In this document: piece by piece, positions 24,198 through 32,271 of the stretch | How the letters are laid out: every line of letters begins with the position of its first letter | Numbering within the stretch: the stretch's first letter is position 1 | NCBI GenBank assembly: GCA_016704565.1 | Contig: JADIZV010000004.1 | Coordinates: forward strand, 496,001-560,000 | Reading direction: 5' to 3' | Length of the DNA stretch: 64,000 nucleotides | Source of the DNA: Candidatus Phosphoribacter baldrii | Lineage (GTDB): Bacteria > Actinomycetota > Actinomycetes > Actinomycetales > Dermatophilaceae | Made by a program: the position numbers and the translations under genes | The notes under the pieces: model-generated | What the model was told of the DNA's origin: nothing | Seen by the model: the letters and a program-made list of their open reading frames with translations, nothing else | The model's database searches: none

Positions 24198-24949
24198 CGA
24201 CTCCGGTGCTCGACGTCCGCGGCCTCACCTTCGCCTATCCCGATGGCACACGCGCCCTGACCGGGGTCGATCTGCACGTCCACCGCGGCGAACGGGTGGC
24301 CCTGCTCGGGCCCAACGGTGCCGGCAAGACGACCCTCGTCCTGCATCTCAACGGAATCCTCGGGGGCGACGCCGGCTCTGGGGTGGGCTCGGTCGAGGTC
24401 TCCGGTATGCCGGTCCGCCAGGACACCCTGCCCGAGATCCGCCGCAGGGTGGGCATCGTCTTCCAGGACCCCGACGACCAGTTGTTCATGCCAACGGTCC
24501 GCGATGACGTGGCCTTTGGGCCGGCGAACCTCGGCCTGAGGGGTGCGGACCTTGAAACCCGCGTTGGTGAGGCGCTCGCGGTGGTGGGGATGACGGCATA
24601 CGCCGATCGGCCTCCGCACCACCTGTCTTTCGGGCAGCGGCGTCGGGTCGCGGTGGCGACGGTGCTCGCGATGCGGCCGGAGATCCTTGTCCTTGACGAG
24701 CCCTCGTCCAACCTCGATCCGGCAAGTCGCCGGGAGCTCGCCGAGATCGTGCTCGGGTTGGACGTCACCGTCCTCATGGTCACCCACGACCTGCCCTATG
24801 CCCTGCAGCTGTGCGAGCGCTCGGTCATCCTCTCCGAGGGCCGGATCGTCGCCGACGCGCCGACCCGCGAGGTGTTGGGTGACGCCGCGCTCATGGGTGC
24901 GCACCGGCTCGAGCTGCCGTTCGGCTTCGACCCGGCCGCGACCCGCTGA
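24194..24949 (+). CDS. cbiO: Metal ECF transporter ATP-binding protein CbiO
   Basis: 251 aa. Walker A GPNGAGKTT, Q-loop VGIVFQDPDDQLF, signature LSFGQRRRVA (LSFGQ replaces LSGGQ, usual in this family), Walker B ILVLDEPSSNLD, and H-loop VTHD. The ATG at 24194 overlaps the cbiQ stop. It energises CbiMNQ. A strong hairpin follows 23 bp downstream and ends the operon. Confidence 0.93.
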   Translation: MTTPVLDVRGLTFAYPDGTRALTGVDLHVHRGERVALLGPNGAGKTTLVLHLNGILGGDAGSGVGSVEVSGMPVRQDTLPEIRRRVGIVFQDPDDQLFMPTVRDDVAFGPANLGLRGADLETRVGEALAVVGMTAYADRPPHHLSFGQRRRVAVATVLAMRPEILVLDEPSSNLDPASRRELAEIVLGLDVTVLMVTHDLPYALQLCERSVILSEGRIVADAPTREVLGDAALMGAHRLELPFGFDPAATR

Positions 24950-24972
24950 GCCCGCGCCCGATGACGGCGCCC

Positions 24973-25020
24973 ATGACGGCGCCGCTGCTGCTGTCCCAGC
25001 GACAGCGGTGGCGCCGTCAT
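24973..25020. terminator. Hairpin terminator after cbiO
   Basis: Perfect 11-bp stem atgacggcgcc (24973-24983) with ggcgccgtcat (25010-25020). A further direct copy of atgacggcgcc precedes it at 24961. It lies between cbiO (+) and tRNA-Leu (-) and may work both ways. Confidence 0.75.
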
Positions 25021-25073
25021 CGGCGCCTTCATGGGACGTGGGAGGGACGGAAATGGCATCCGCTGACCGATCG

Positions 25074-25155
25074 TGCGCGCGGCGGGACTCGAACCCGCAC
25101 ACCCGAAGGCACCAGAACCTAAATCTGGCGCGTCTGCCAATTCCGCCACGCGCGC
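25074..25155 (-). tRNA. tRNA-Leu (anticodon TAG)
   Basis: 82 nt, class II. Acceptor GCGCGCG pairs with CGCGCGC. The anticodon stem CCAGA/TCTGG holds loop TTTAGGT. There is a long variable arm (TGCCTTCGGGTGT) and T arm GGGTTCGAGTCCC. Discriminator A; no CCA encoded. Confidence 0.95.
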
Positions 25156-25180
25156 GCGCCGACCACTCTAGCCATCGCGT

Positions 25181-26827
25181 TCACCCCACGCGGACGGTCA
25201 CCGAGTGATGGCCGGTCGCACCGTCGGGGTCCGAGCGGGTCTGCACACTGGTCTGCCACTCGCCGGCTCCATCCCGGGCGCGGACGGTGAGCACGTGCGA
25301 CCCCGGGGTCGCGTCCCACTCGTAGACCCACTGCCGCCACGAGTCGATCGTCGGCTCGGTCGCCAACCGCGCGTCGGCCCACGGCCCGTCGTCAACCCGC
25401 ACCTGCACACCCTGTATGCCGCGGTGCATGGCCCAGGCGACCCCCGCCACCGCGACCCGACCGGCTGAGACCTGGGCACCCGAGCGGGGCACATCGATCC
25501 GGGAGGCGGTCTTGACCGGGCCGAGCGCCGACCAGCCACGCGGGGTCCAATAGCCCATGTCGACCGCGAACCGGGTGATCTTGAGCTCGGTGACCCACTT
25601 GGTCGCCGAGACATAGCCATACAGCCCAGGCACGACCAACCGCACCGGGAAGCCGTGCTCGAACGGCAACGCCTCACCGTTCATCGCCACGGCGAGCAGC
25701 GCGTCGCGGTCGTCGGTGAGGGCCTCCAGCGGCGTGCCAGCAGTCCAACCGTCGACGCTGCGGGAGAGCACCATGTCAGCGCCCGCCTTCGGCCCGGCCT
25801 CCCGCAGCAGCTCGCGCACCGGCCAACCCGTCCACAACGCGTTGCCGACGAGATGGCCACCGACCTCGTTGGACACACACGCGAGCGTCGCGTGGCGCTG
25901 GATGAGCGGCTTGGCCAGCAGCTGCGCCCAGGTCAGCGTGACCTCACGCTCGACCTCGCCATAGACCCGAAGCCGCCACGACTCGGTCGCCAGCCGCGGG
26001 ACGACGAGCGCGGTGTCGATCCGATAGAAGGAGTCGTTAGGCACCACCCACGGCGCGACGCCGGGCACGCCGACCTCGGCCCCCGCCGACGTCGGAGCAG
26101 GGAGGCCAGTCGGGACCGGTGCAGCGGCCGCGCGCGAGGCCCCCGCGTTCGCCGCCGCGACCCCGCCGGATCCACGGGCCGATTCGGCCAGCGCGACGCC
26201 GGCAGCGGCGGCCGCGAGCCCGAGGGCTTCGCGTCGACTGGGCCCGTCGACGGCCGTCCGTGCGACCATCCGCCGCAGCATCCACACGGTCGTGGCCAAC
26301 CCGACGACCAGCGGGATCGGGTCGGTGGGCGACGCGCCAGCCCGGGTCAGCAGGGCGATCAGGGCGAGCACCCCAAGTCCGCCGACCAGAGCCGCCGCCA
26401 CGGTATGCCGTGTGCGCGCCACCATGCCGATCGCGGCGAAGAGCAGAGCAAGGACGATCGCCATGCCAGCGAAGAGGACGGCCTTGTCGCCGGTGCCGAA
26501 GCTCGACACCGCCCACTCCTTGAGCCAGGCCGGGGTGAGGTCGACGAAGGCGGCCCCGACGGCCAGCAGCGGGGAGCGTCCCGACGCGTTGCCGCTCACC
26601 CAGCCAACGAACGTCAGCCCGAGGTCCAGGGCCTCGGCCACGAGCAGCCCGGTGACACCGGCGACCAGGCCGTCGACGGCATACCCGAGGTTGCCGACGG
26701 CCCACCCGCCAGGGCCGAAGGGCTCACCCTGCGGCTCGGGCAGGTCGTCCACCTCCCACGCCGGCACGGGCAGCGACCCGGGCGTCCCCGCGGGTTGGTG
26801 CGCCGGTCCAGGCGGGTCGGCGCTCAT
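25181..26827 (-). CDS. Membrane-anchored sulfite-oxidase-family molybdoenzyme (YedY-like)
   Basis: 548 aa. The N-terminal half has about five membrane helices (NLGYAVDGLVAGVTGLLVAE through VVGLATTVWMLRRM), then a SRREALGLAAAAAGVAL stretch like a twin-Arg-less signal. The catalytic domain has YRIDTALVVPRL and ATLACVSNEVGGHLVGNALW (the Cys is the predicted Mo ligand), then GYVSATKWVTEL. A Mo-cofactor dimerisation (Ig-like) domain closes it. The membrane module plus catalytic domain in one chain is common in actinobacteria. The reaction is unknown; YedY itself repairs methionine sulfoxide. The ATG overlaps the rdgB stop. Confidence 0.85.
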   Translation of the reverse strand: MSADPPGPAHQPAGTPGSLPVPAWEVDDLPEPQGEPFGPGGWAVGNLGYAVDGLVAGVTGLLVAEALDLGLTFVGWVSGNASGRSPLLAVGAAFVDLTPAWLKEWAVSSFGTGDKAVLFAGMAIVLALLFAAIGMVARTRHTVAAALVGGLGVLALIALLTRAGASPTDPIPLVVGLATTVWMLRRMVARTAVDGPSRREALGLAAAAAGVALAESARGSGGVAAANAGASRAAAAPVPTGLPAPTSAGAEVGVPGVAPWVVPNDSFYRIDTALVVPRLATESWRLRVYGEVEREVTLTWAQLLAKPLIQRHATLACVSNEVGGHLVGNALWTGWPVRELLREAGPKAGADMVLSRSVDGWTAGTPLEALTDDRDALLAVAMNGEALPFEHGFPVRLVVPGLYGYVSATKWVTELKITRFAVDMGYWTPRGWSALGPVKTASRIDVPRSGAQVSAGRVAVAGVAWAMHRGIQGVQVRVDDGPWADARLATEPTIDSWRQWVYEWDATPGSHVLTVRARDGAGEWQTSVQTRSDPDGATGHHSVTVRVG

Positions 26828-27438
26828 GGGACCAGCAACTCCCTCAGCGCATCGGACAGGGCTCGGAACGCTGTGCCCCGGTGCGAGACCGCGTTCTTCT
26901 CGGCGGGTGACAGCTCCGCCGAGGTGCGCGTGTCCCCGTCGACGAGCAGGATCGGGTCGTAGCCAAAACCGTTGCTGCCGCGCGGCTCTCGGGTCAGCGT
27001 CCCGCGGAAGTGACCCTCTTCGACATGGGTCCGACCGTCAGGGAGCGCGATCGCGGCGGCACAGACGAAGCCGGCGCCGCGGTGCTCGTCGCGCACGTCC
27101 GACAGCTGAGCCAACAACAACTCGAGGTTGGCGCGGTCATCCCCGTGCCGACCGGACCAACGGGCCGAGAAGATCCCCGGAGCCCCGCCGAGGACGTCGA
27201 CGGCGAGCCCCGAGTCGTCTGCCAGCGCAGGCGACCCGGTTGCTGCCGCGACCGCACGTGCCTTGAGCAGGGCGTTCTCGGCGAAGGTCACGCCGTCTTC
27301 GATGACGTCGGGCACGTCCGGGAAGTCCGCCAACCCGACGATGTCCAGGTCGAGATCAGCGAGCACGTCGGCGAGGATCTCGCGCAGCTCCCCCACCTTG
27401 TGGGCGTTGCGCGTCGCGAGGACGAGGCGGCGGGTCAC
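26824..27438 (-). CDS. rdgB: RdgB/HAM1 non-canonical purine NTP pyrophosphatase
   Basis: 204 aa. RLVLATRNAHKVGELREIL (the T/SxNxxK motif), LADDSGLAVDVLGGAPGIFSA and GSNGFGYDPIL are the family signatures for ITP/XTP/dITP hydrolysis. The start is GTG 27438 with a perfect AGGAGG nine bases before it. That Shine-Dalgarno sits in the loop of a hairpin formed by two GTATGCCG words. Downstream of rph, upstream of the molybdoenzyme, all on the minus strand. Confidence 0.94.
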   Translation of the reverse strand: MTRRLVLATRNAHKVGELREILADVLADLDLDIVGLADFPDVPDVIEDGVTFAENALLKARAVAAATGSPALADDSGLAVDVLGGAPGIFSARWSGRHGDDRANLELLLAQLSDVRDEHRGAGFVCAAAIALPDGRTHVEEGHFRGTLTREPRGSNGFGYDPILLVDGDTRTSAELSPAEKNAVSHRGTAFRALSDALRELLVP

Positions 27439-27462
27439 GGCATACCTCCTGTCGTATGCCGT
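27437..27462 (-). promoter_or_regulatory. Hairpin placing the rdgB Shine-Dalgarno in its loop
   Basis: Stem acggcatac (27437-27445) with gtatgccgt (27454-27462), 8-nt loop. On the minus strand the loop and stem edge hold AGGAGG (27445-27450) and the stem takes in the first bases of the GTG start and of the rph stop. It could gate translation of rdgB or couple it to rph. Confidence 0.6.
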
Positions 27463-28214
27463 CAGCCGCGGCGGCGAGCGTCGGCGGCGAGGGCGGCGTG
27501 CTGGGCAGCGGTGAGATCCGCGCAGCCTTTGGTGGCTAGGTCGAGCAGGCGGCCGAGCAGGTCACGGTCGAACGGCTCCCCTTCGGCGGTGCCCTGGACC
27601 TCGACGAAACGGCCGTCGCCGGTCATGACGACGTTCATGTCGGTCTCGGCGGTCGAGTCCTCGGGGTAGTCCAGGTCGAGCACCGGCTCGCCCTTGACGA
27701 CACCGACCGAGACAGCCGCCACCGACCCGGTAAGCGGCGCCGCGTCGGGCCTGAGCAGCCCGCGGGCCTTGGCGTCGGCGATCGCGTCGGCGAGGGCCAC
27801 CCACGCCCCGGTGATCGCCGCGGTGCGGGTGCCGCCATCGGCCTGCAGGACGTCACAGTCCAGGACGATCGTGTTCTCCCCCAACGCTTTCGTGTCGATG
27901 ACCGCACGCAGCGAACGGCCGACGAGCCGGGAGATCTCGTGGGTGCGGCCACCGATCTTGCCCTTGACCGATTCGCGGTCCGAGCGGGTGTTCGTCGAGC
28001 GCGGCAGCATGGCGTATTCCGCGGTGATCCACCCCTTGCCCTGGCCCTTGAGCCAGCGCGGGACGCCTTCGGTGAAGGACGCCGCACACAGCACCCGGGT
28101 CCGGCCGAACTCGACGAGCACGGACCCCTCGGCGTGGTCGAGCCAGTTGCGCGTGATGCGCACCTCGCGGGTCTGGTCTGGGGCACGGCCGTCGTGGCGG
28201 GAAGCGGTGGTCAC
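27462..28214 (-). CDS. rph: Ribonuclease PH
   Basis: 250 aa. GSVLVEFGRTRVLCAASF, GWITAEYAMLPRSTNTRSDRE (given in two parts: GWITAEYAMLPRST / NTRSDRES) and LDCDVLQADGGTRTAAITG are the RNase PH signatures for phosphate-dependent 3' trimming of tRNA. MTTASRHDGRAPDQTREV starts at 28214. rph-rdgB order is widely conserved. Confidence 0.95.
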   Translation of the reverse strand: MTTASRHDGRAPDQTREVRITRNWLDHAEGSVLVEFGRTRVLCAASFTEGVPRWLKGQGKGWITAEYAMLPRSTNTRSDRESVKGKIGGRTHEISRLVGRSLRAVIDTKALGENTIVLDCDVLQADGGTRTAAITGAWVALADAIADAKARGLLRPDAAPLTGSVAAVSVGVVKGEPVLDLDYPEDSTAETDMNVVMTGDGRFVEVQGTAEGEPFDRDLLGRLLDLATKGCADLTAAQHAALAADARRRG

Positions 28215-28289
28215 GGCGGACAGACTACGTCGGTATTCCGCCCGCTCCCCCGCCCGTTCGCCTTACCGTCCGGTGACGGCGTGAGTCGA

Positions 28290-29087
28290 CTACAGGTCGA
28301 CGACCAGACCGTGGACGGCGACGTCGACGGGACCGGGCCAGACGGCGGCGGCCTGGGCACGGCATACCTGCGGGTCGTTCCAGGCCGGCATGTGGGTGAG
28401 CATGATCCGCTGCACGCCGCCAGCGTCCAGCGCCGCCTGGGCGACCCGGGAACCGGTCATGTGGATGTTGCGCTCGTCGTCCCGCCCGTCGACGAATGCC
28501 GTGTCGGCGAGCATGAGGTCCGCGTCGGCGGCCAGGATCGACAGCGCGTCACACGCATCGGTGTCCCCGGTGAACGCGAGCACCCGTCCGCCGCACTCGA
28601 TCCGATAGCCGTAGGCCTCGACCGGGTGGTTGACCCGCAGCGCGGTGAAGGCGAACGGACCCACCTGGAAGCGGGACCCGTCGATTACGGGCGTGAACGC
28701 GAACTCGGACACCTCGGTCCCGTCGTGGCCGTAGTAGGCCAGTCCCACGCGTCGCGGTGTGTCCGTCGGCCCCCAGACTGGCACCGGTCGCTGGAACCCG
28801 TGCGGGTGGTAGCGCTGCATGACGTAGAGCCCGCAGAGGTCCAGGAAGTGGTCGGCGTGCAGGTGGCTGAGGACCACCGCGTCCAGGGTGGTCGGGTCGA
28901 TGTGGTGCTGCAACGGCCCGAGCGCCCCACTGCCCAGGTCGAGCACGACACTCCAGGTGCGCCCCTCGTGGTGGGCCTGCAGCAGGTAGCAGGACGCCGG
29001 AGACTCGGGTCCTGGGAACGACCCCGAGCACCCGATGACCGTCAGCCGCATCCCGGGCCTCCCGGTCGTGCCGTCGATCCCGCTCAT
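28290..29087 (-). CDS. MBL-fold metallo-hydrolase (RNase Z-like)
   Basis: 265 aa. LSHLHADHFLDL is the HxHxDH zinc motif, AFTGDTDACDAL carries the bridging Asp, and LTHMPAW carries a late His. It resembles RNase Z/phosphodiesterase-type beta-lactamase folds such as Rv1339-like cyclic-nucleotide phosphodiesterases, which also sit beside murI and rph in actinobacteria. Reaction not certain. Its start overlaps the murI stop. Confidence 0.85.
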   Translation of the reverse strand: MSGIDGTTGRPGMRLTVIGCSGSFPGPESPASCYLLQAHHEGRTWSVVLDLGSGALGPLQHHIDPTTLDAVVLSHLHADHFLDLCGLYVMQRYHPHGFQRPVPVWGPTDTPRRVGLAYYGHDGTEVSEFAFTPVIDGSRFQVGPFAFTALRVNHPVEAYGYRIECGGRVLAFTGDTDACDALSILAADADLMLADTAFVDGRDDERNIHMTGSRVAQAALDAGGVQRIMLTHMPAWNDPQVCRAQAAAVWPGPVDVAVHGLVVDL

Positions 29088-29893
29088 CCCGGAGCCACGT
29101 CCTCGCGACGCGCCTCAATCGCGGCCTCAGGCCCGAGGAAGCGCCGCGCCAAGCGGGTGAACACGGCCGGGTCTCCGGTCGTGACGAACTCATGGCGCGG
29201 GGCCGGCAAGCCGTCTGGACGCAGGGCGCCCTGGTCGGCGAGCACGCGATAGAGGTCTTTCGCGGTCTCCTCCGCCGAGGACACCAGGGTTACCAGGTCG
29301 CCCATGACATAGGAGATGACACCGGTGAGCAGGGGGTAGTGCGTGCACCCGAGGATGAGCGTGTCGACCTCCGCCTCCTGCAGAGGCGCGAGGTATTCCC
29401 TTGCGACAGCCAGCAGTTCCTCGCCTCCGGTGACACCGCTCTCGACGAACTCGACGAACCGCGGGCACGGCTGGGAGGTCACGGCAATGTGCGGGGCGGG
29501 GGCGAAGGTGTCCGGATAGGCCCGGCTGTTGTGGGTGCCGAGCGTCGAGATCACCCCGACCCGGTTACTGCGCGTCGCCGCTGCGGCTCGGCGCACCGCC
29601 GGCCGGATCACTTCGACGACCGGCACGTCGTAGCGTTCGCGCGCATCATGAAGCATCGCGGCGCTGGCCGTGTTGCACGCGATGACCAGGGCCTTGACCC
29701 CGCGGTCGACGAGGTGGTCAAGGCATTCGAGGGCGAACTCGCGGACCTGGCCGATCGGCCGCGGCCCGTAGGGCGTGCGTGCCGTGTCCCCGAAGTAGAT
29801 CAACGACTCGTGGGGCAACTGGTCCAGGACCGCCCGGGCCACGGTCAGTCCCCCGTAGCCCGAGTCGAATATCCCGATCGGCGCGTCGCCCAC
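29084..29893 (-). CDS. murI: Glutamate racemase
   Basis: 269 aa. IGIFDSGYGGLTVARAVL contains the first catalytic region (Asp-Ser), VIACNTASAAML the first catalytic Cys and LILGCTHYPLL the second. It makes D-glutamate for peptidoglycan. GTG start at 29893. Confidence 0.95.
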   Translation of the reverse strand: MGDAPIGIFDSGYGGLTVARAVLDQLPHESLIYFGDTARTPYGPRPIGQVREFALECLDHLVDRGVKALVIACNTASAAMLHDARERYDVPVVEVIRPAVRRAAAATRSNRVGVISTLGTHNSRAYPDTFAPAPHIAVTSQPCPRFVEFVESGVTGGEELLAVAREYLAPLQEAEVDTLILGCTHYPLLTGVISYVMGDLVTLVSSAEETAKDLYRVLADQGALRPDGLPAPRHEFVTTGDPAVFTRLARRFLGPEAAIEARREDVAPG

Positions 29894-29959
29894 GGGACTC
29901 AGGATAAGGAGGTATGCCGCGCGCCCCCCAATCGTCGCCCGGTCACCTCGGTCACACCC

Positions 29960-30568
29960 TCAGGGAAACAGCCGCCTGCCCATGAGGGCCCCGACGAGGC
30001 TGTCCTGCAGCCAGGTGAGGAAGTCGTAGACGGCCGCGGCATACGCGACCGGGTTGTCGGGATCGGCACGCAACTGCAGTTCCAATGCTTCGGCGTCCTC
30101 CTCGGTGCGCAGTCCGAGCCGTTCCCCGATGAGCAGTCGAGTGTCGGTGAGCGCCACGACGAAGGCCTGCGCGGTCGGCTGGTCCAGGCTGACCCGATCA
30201 CCCTCGGTGACCCCGCGCAAGGCGTCGATCGCCGCGGTCAACCCGTCGCTCTTGCGCCGACGCAGGTCCTGCTCGGTGAGCCGCCTGAACTCGGCGGACA
30301 CGGCCGGATCGCCGCGGTGCGCATCGGGCAACAACCGGGCCAGGGCCGGGTCGCGGTCACCCGGGTCGGTGCCACGCGGCATACCCTCCGGGGTCGCGAC
30401 GGAAGACTCGAGGGAGGCGATGAGGTCGGCGAAGGCGTCCCCCGTGGAGGCGACGTCGGGAGCCAGCAGGGAGCGCGTCTGTTCCATGAGGCTTGCGACG
30501 ATGAGCCGCTCGGCCTCGTCGAGCTTGCCGACCAAGCGGTCGCCCTTGCGTCGGAAGGCGCGGGCCAT
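29960..30568 (-). CDS. DUF2017 protein
   Basis: 202 aa from the ATG at 30568 (MARAFRRKGDRLVGKLDEAE), which abuts the clpS stop (TGATG). Helical and soluble, with VYDFLTWLQDSLV near the C terminus. Function unknown. Its conserved place after clpS in actinobacteria suggests a role with the Clp adaptor. Confidence 0.82.
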   Translation of the reverse strand: MARAFRRKGDRLVGKLDEAERLIVASLMEQTRSLLAPDVASTGDAFADLIASLESSVATPEGMPRGTDPGDRDPALARLLPDAHRGDPAVSAEFRRLTEQDLRRRKSDGLTAAIDALRGVTEGDRVSLDQPTAQAFVVALTDTRLLIGERLGLRTEEDAEALELQLRADPDNPVAYAAAVYDFLTWLQDSLVGALMGRRLFP

Positions 30569-30858
30569 CACTGGTCCTTCTCGAAGGTCGCCCACAGCCC
30601 GAAACCTTGCATCGCCATGCAGTCGGTCTCCATCGCCTCGCGAGTGCCGTGGGAGACAACGGCTTTGCCCTTGACGTGGACGTCCATCATCAACTTCTCG
30701 GCCTTGGCGCGCGAGTAGCCGAAGTAGGTCTGGAAGACGTAGGTGACATACGACATGAGGTTGACCGGGTCGTTCCAGACCAGGGTGATCCAGGGCAGCG
30801 CAGGCTCGAGATTCTGCTCCGAGATGATTTCGGGCTCCTTGACCGGCGCGCTCGTCAC
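30568..30858 (-). CDS. clpS: ATP-dependent Clp protease adaptor ClpS
   Basis: 96 aa. WNDPVNLMSYVTYVFQTYFG and VHVKGKAVVSHGTREAMETD match ClpS; Asn-Asp and Met in the first and the His in the second form the N-degron pocket. It delivers N-end-rule substrates to ClpC/ClpA. Only 23 bp separate its start from divergent NAPRT. Confidence 0.94.
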   Translation of the reverse strand: MTSAPVKEPEIISEQNLEPALPWITLVWNDPVNLMSYVTYVFQTYFGYSRAKAEKLMMDVHVKGKAVVSHGTREAMETDCMAMQGFGLWATFEKDQ

Positions 30859-30881
30859 GTTCTCACTTTAGGCTGCTGAAT

Positions 30882-32174
30882 GTGACGCCCAGCACCGCCC
30901 TGCTCACCGACCACTACGAGCTGACGATGCTGCAGGCCGCCCTGCGCAGCGGGGCGGCGCATCGCCGCTGCGTCTTCGAAACCTTCACCAGGCGGTTGCC
31001 GGGGGGACGCCGGTATGCCGTGCTCGCCGGCACGGGGCGGCTGGTGGAGGCGATCGAACGGTTCCGGTTCGGGGAGGCCGAGGTCGCGGATCTGCGCCGT
31101 CGCAAGGTCGTCGATGCGGCGACCTGCGATTGGCTGGCGGGCTACCGATTCGGCGGGGACATCAGTGGGTATGCCGAGGGCGACTGCTTCTTCCCCGGCT
31201 CACCCGTTCTGGTGGTCGAGGGGACCTTCGCGGAGGCAGTCGTGTTGGAGACCCTCGTGCTGTCGATCCTCAACCACGACAGCGCGATCGCCTCAGCGGC
31301 CTCGCGGATGACCTCGGCAGCGGGTGGTCGGCCGTGCATCGAGATGGGGTCTCGACGCACCCACGAGGAGGCGGCCGTGGCGGCGGCCCGCGCGGCATAC
31401 ATCGCGGGGTTCGAGCGCACCTCCAACCTGGAGGCGGGACGGCGGTTCGGAGTGCCCACGACGGGGACGTCCGCGCACGCCTTCACCCTGCTGCACGACT
31501 CGGAACGGGAGGCGTTCGCCGCGCAACTGGACGCGCTGGGGGCCGGGACGACGCTGCTCGTCGACACCTACGACGTCCCCGAGGCGGTTCGGACGGCTGT
31601 GGAGTTGGCCGGACCGGACCTCGGTGCGGTGAGGTTGGATTCGGGCGATCTGCTCGTCCAGGCCCGGGAGGTCCGGGCACAGCTGGATGCCTTGGGCGCC
31701 AAGAGAACCCGCATCATCGTCACCTCGGATCTGGACGAGTACGCGATCGCGGCCCTCGGGTCCGCGCCCGTGGACGGCTACGGGGTGGGGACCGCTTTGG
31801 TGACCGGATCGGGCCACCCGACCTCGTCGATGGTCTACAAGCTGGTGGCCCGGCAGGGCGCGTCCGGGCAGCTCGAGCCGGTCGCCAAGAAGAGTAAGGA
31901 CAAGCGGTCGGTGGGTGGCCGCAAGTGGGCCCTACGTCGGATCGGACCGGACGGGCGGGCCGAGGCGGAAGTCGTCGGCATCGGCGAAACCCCCACCAAC
32001 GACGGCAACGACCGACCGTTGATGGTCGAGCTGGTCCGTGCGGGTGAGGTCGTCAGCCGGGCCGACCTGGACGATGCGCGGGCCCGCCACGAACGCTCCC
32101 GCGACGAACTCCCGCGAACCGCACTGCAGTTGCAGCGTGGAGACGTGTGCATCCCCACGGTCTACGTGGACTGA
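30882..32174 (+). CDS. pncB: Nicotinate phosphoribosyltransferase
   Basis: 430 aa. LLTDHYELTMLQAALRSG, MGSRRTHEEAAVAAARAAYI, GTSAHAFTLLHDSEREAF and VRLDSGDLLVQAREV are NAPRT signatures, including the phosphorylated His (TSAH). It converts nicotinate and PRPP to NaMN. Together with the nicotinamidase at 34990 it provides NAD salvage. GTG start. Confidence 0.93.
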   Translation: MTPSTALLTDHYELTMLQAALRSGAAHRRCVFETFTRRLPGGRRYAVLAGTGRLVEAIERFRFGEAEVADLRRRKVVDAATCDWLAGYRFGGDISGYAEGDCFFPGSPVLVVEGTFAEAVVLETLVLSILNHDSAIASAASRMTSAAGGRPCIEMGSRRTHEEAAVAAARAAYIAGFERTSNLEAGRRFGVPTTGTSAHAFTLLHDSEREAFAAQLDALGAGTTLLVDTYDVPEAVRTAVELAGPDLGAVRLDSGDLLVQAREVRAQLDALGAKRTRIIVTSDLDEYAIAALGSAPVDGYGVGTALVTGSGHPTSSMVYKLVARQGASGQLEPVAKKSKDKRSVGGRKWALRRIGPDGRAEAEVVGIGETPTNDGNDRPLMVELVRAGEVVSRADLDDARARHERSRDELPRTALQLQRGDVCIPTVYVD

Positions 32175-32271
32175 CTCGCGACGACCACGCACCGGGCACC
32201 GCTTGCCGGGGGGCTGTCCTGCTGCTTGGCTGAGGCGTCGATCAGCCCGCCCGACCGAGGAGAGCGATCTC

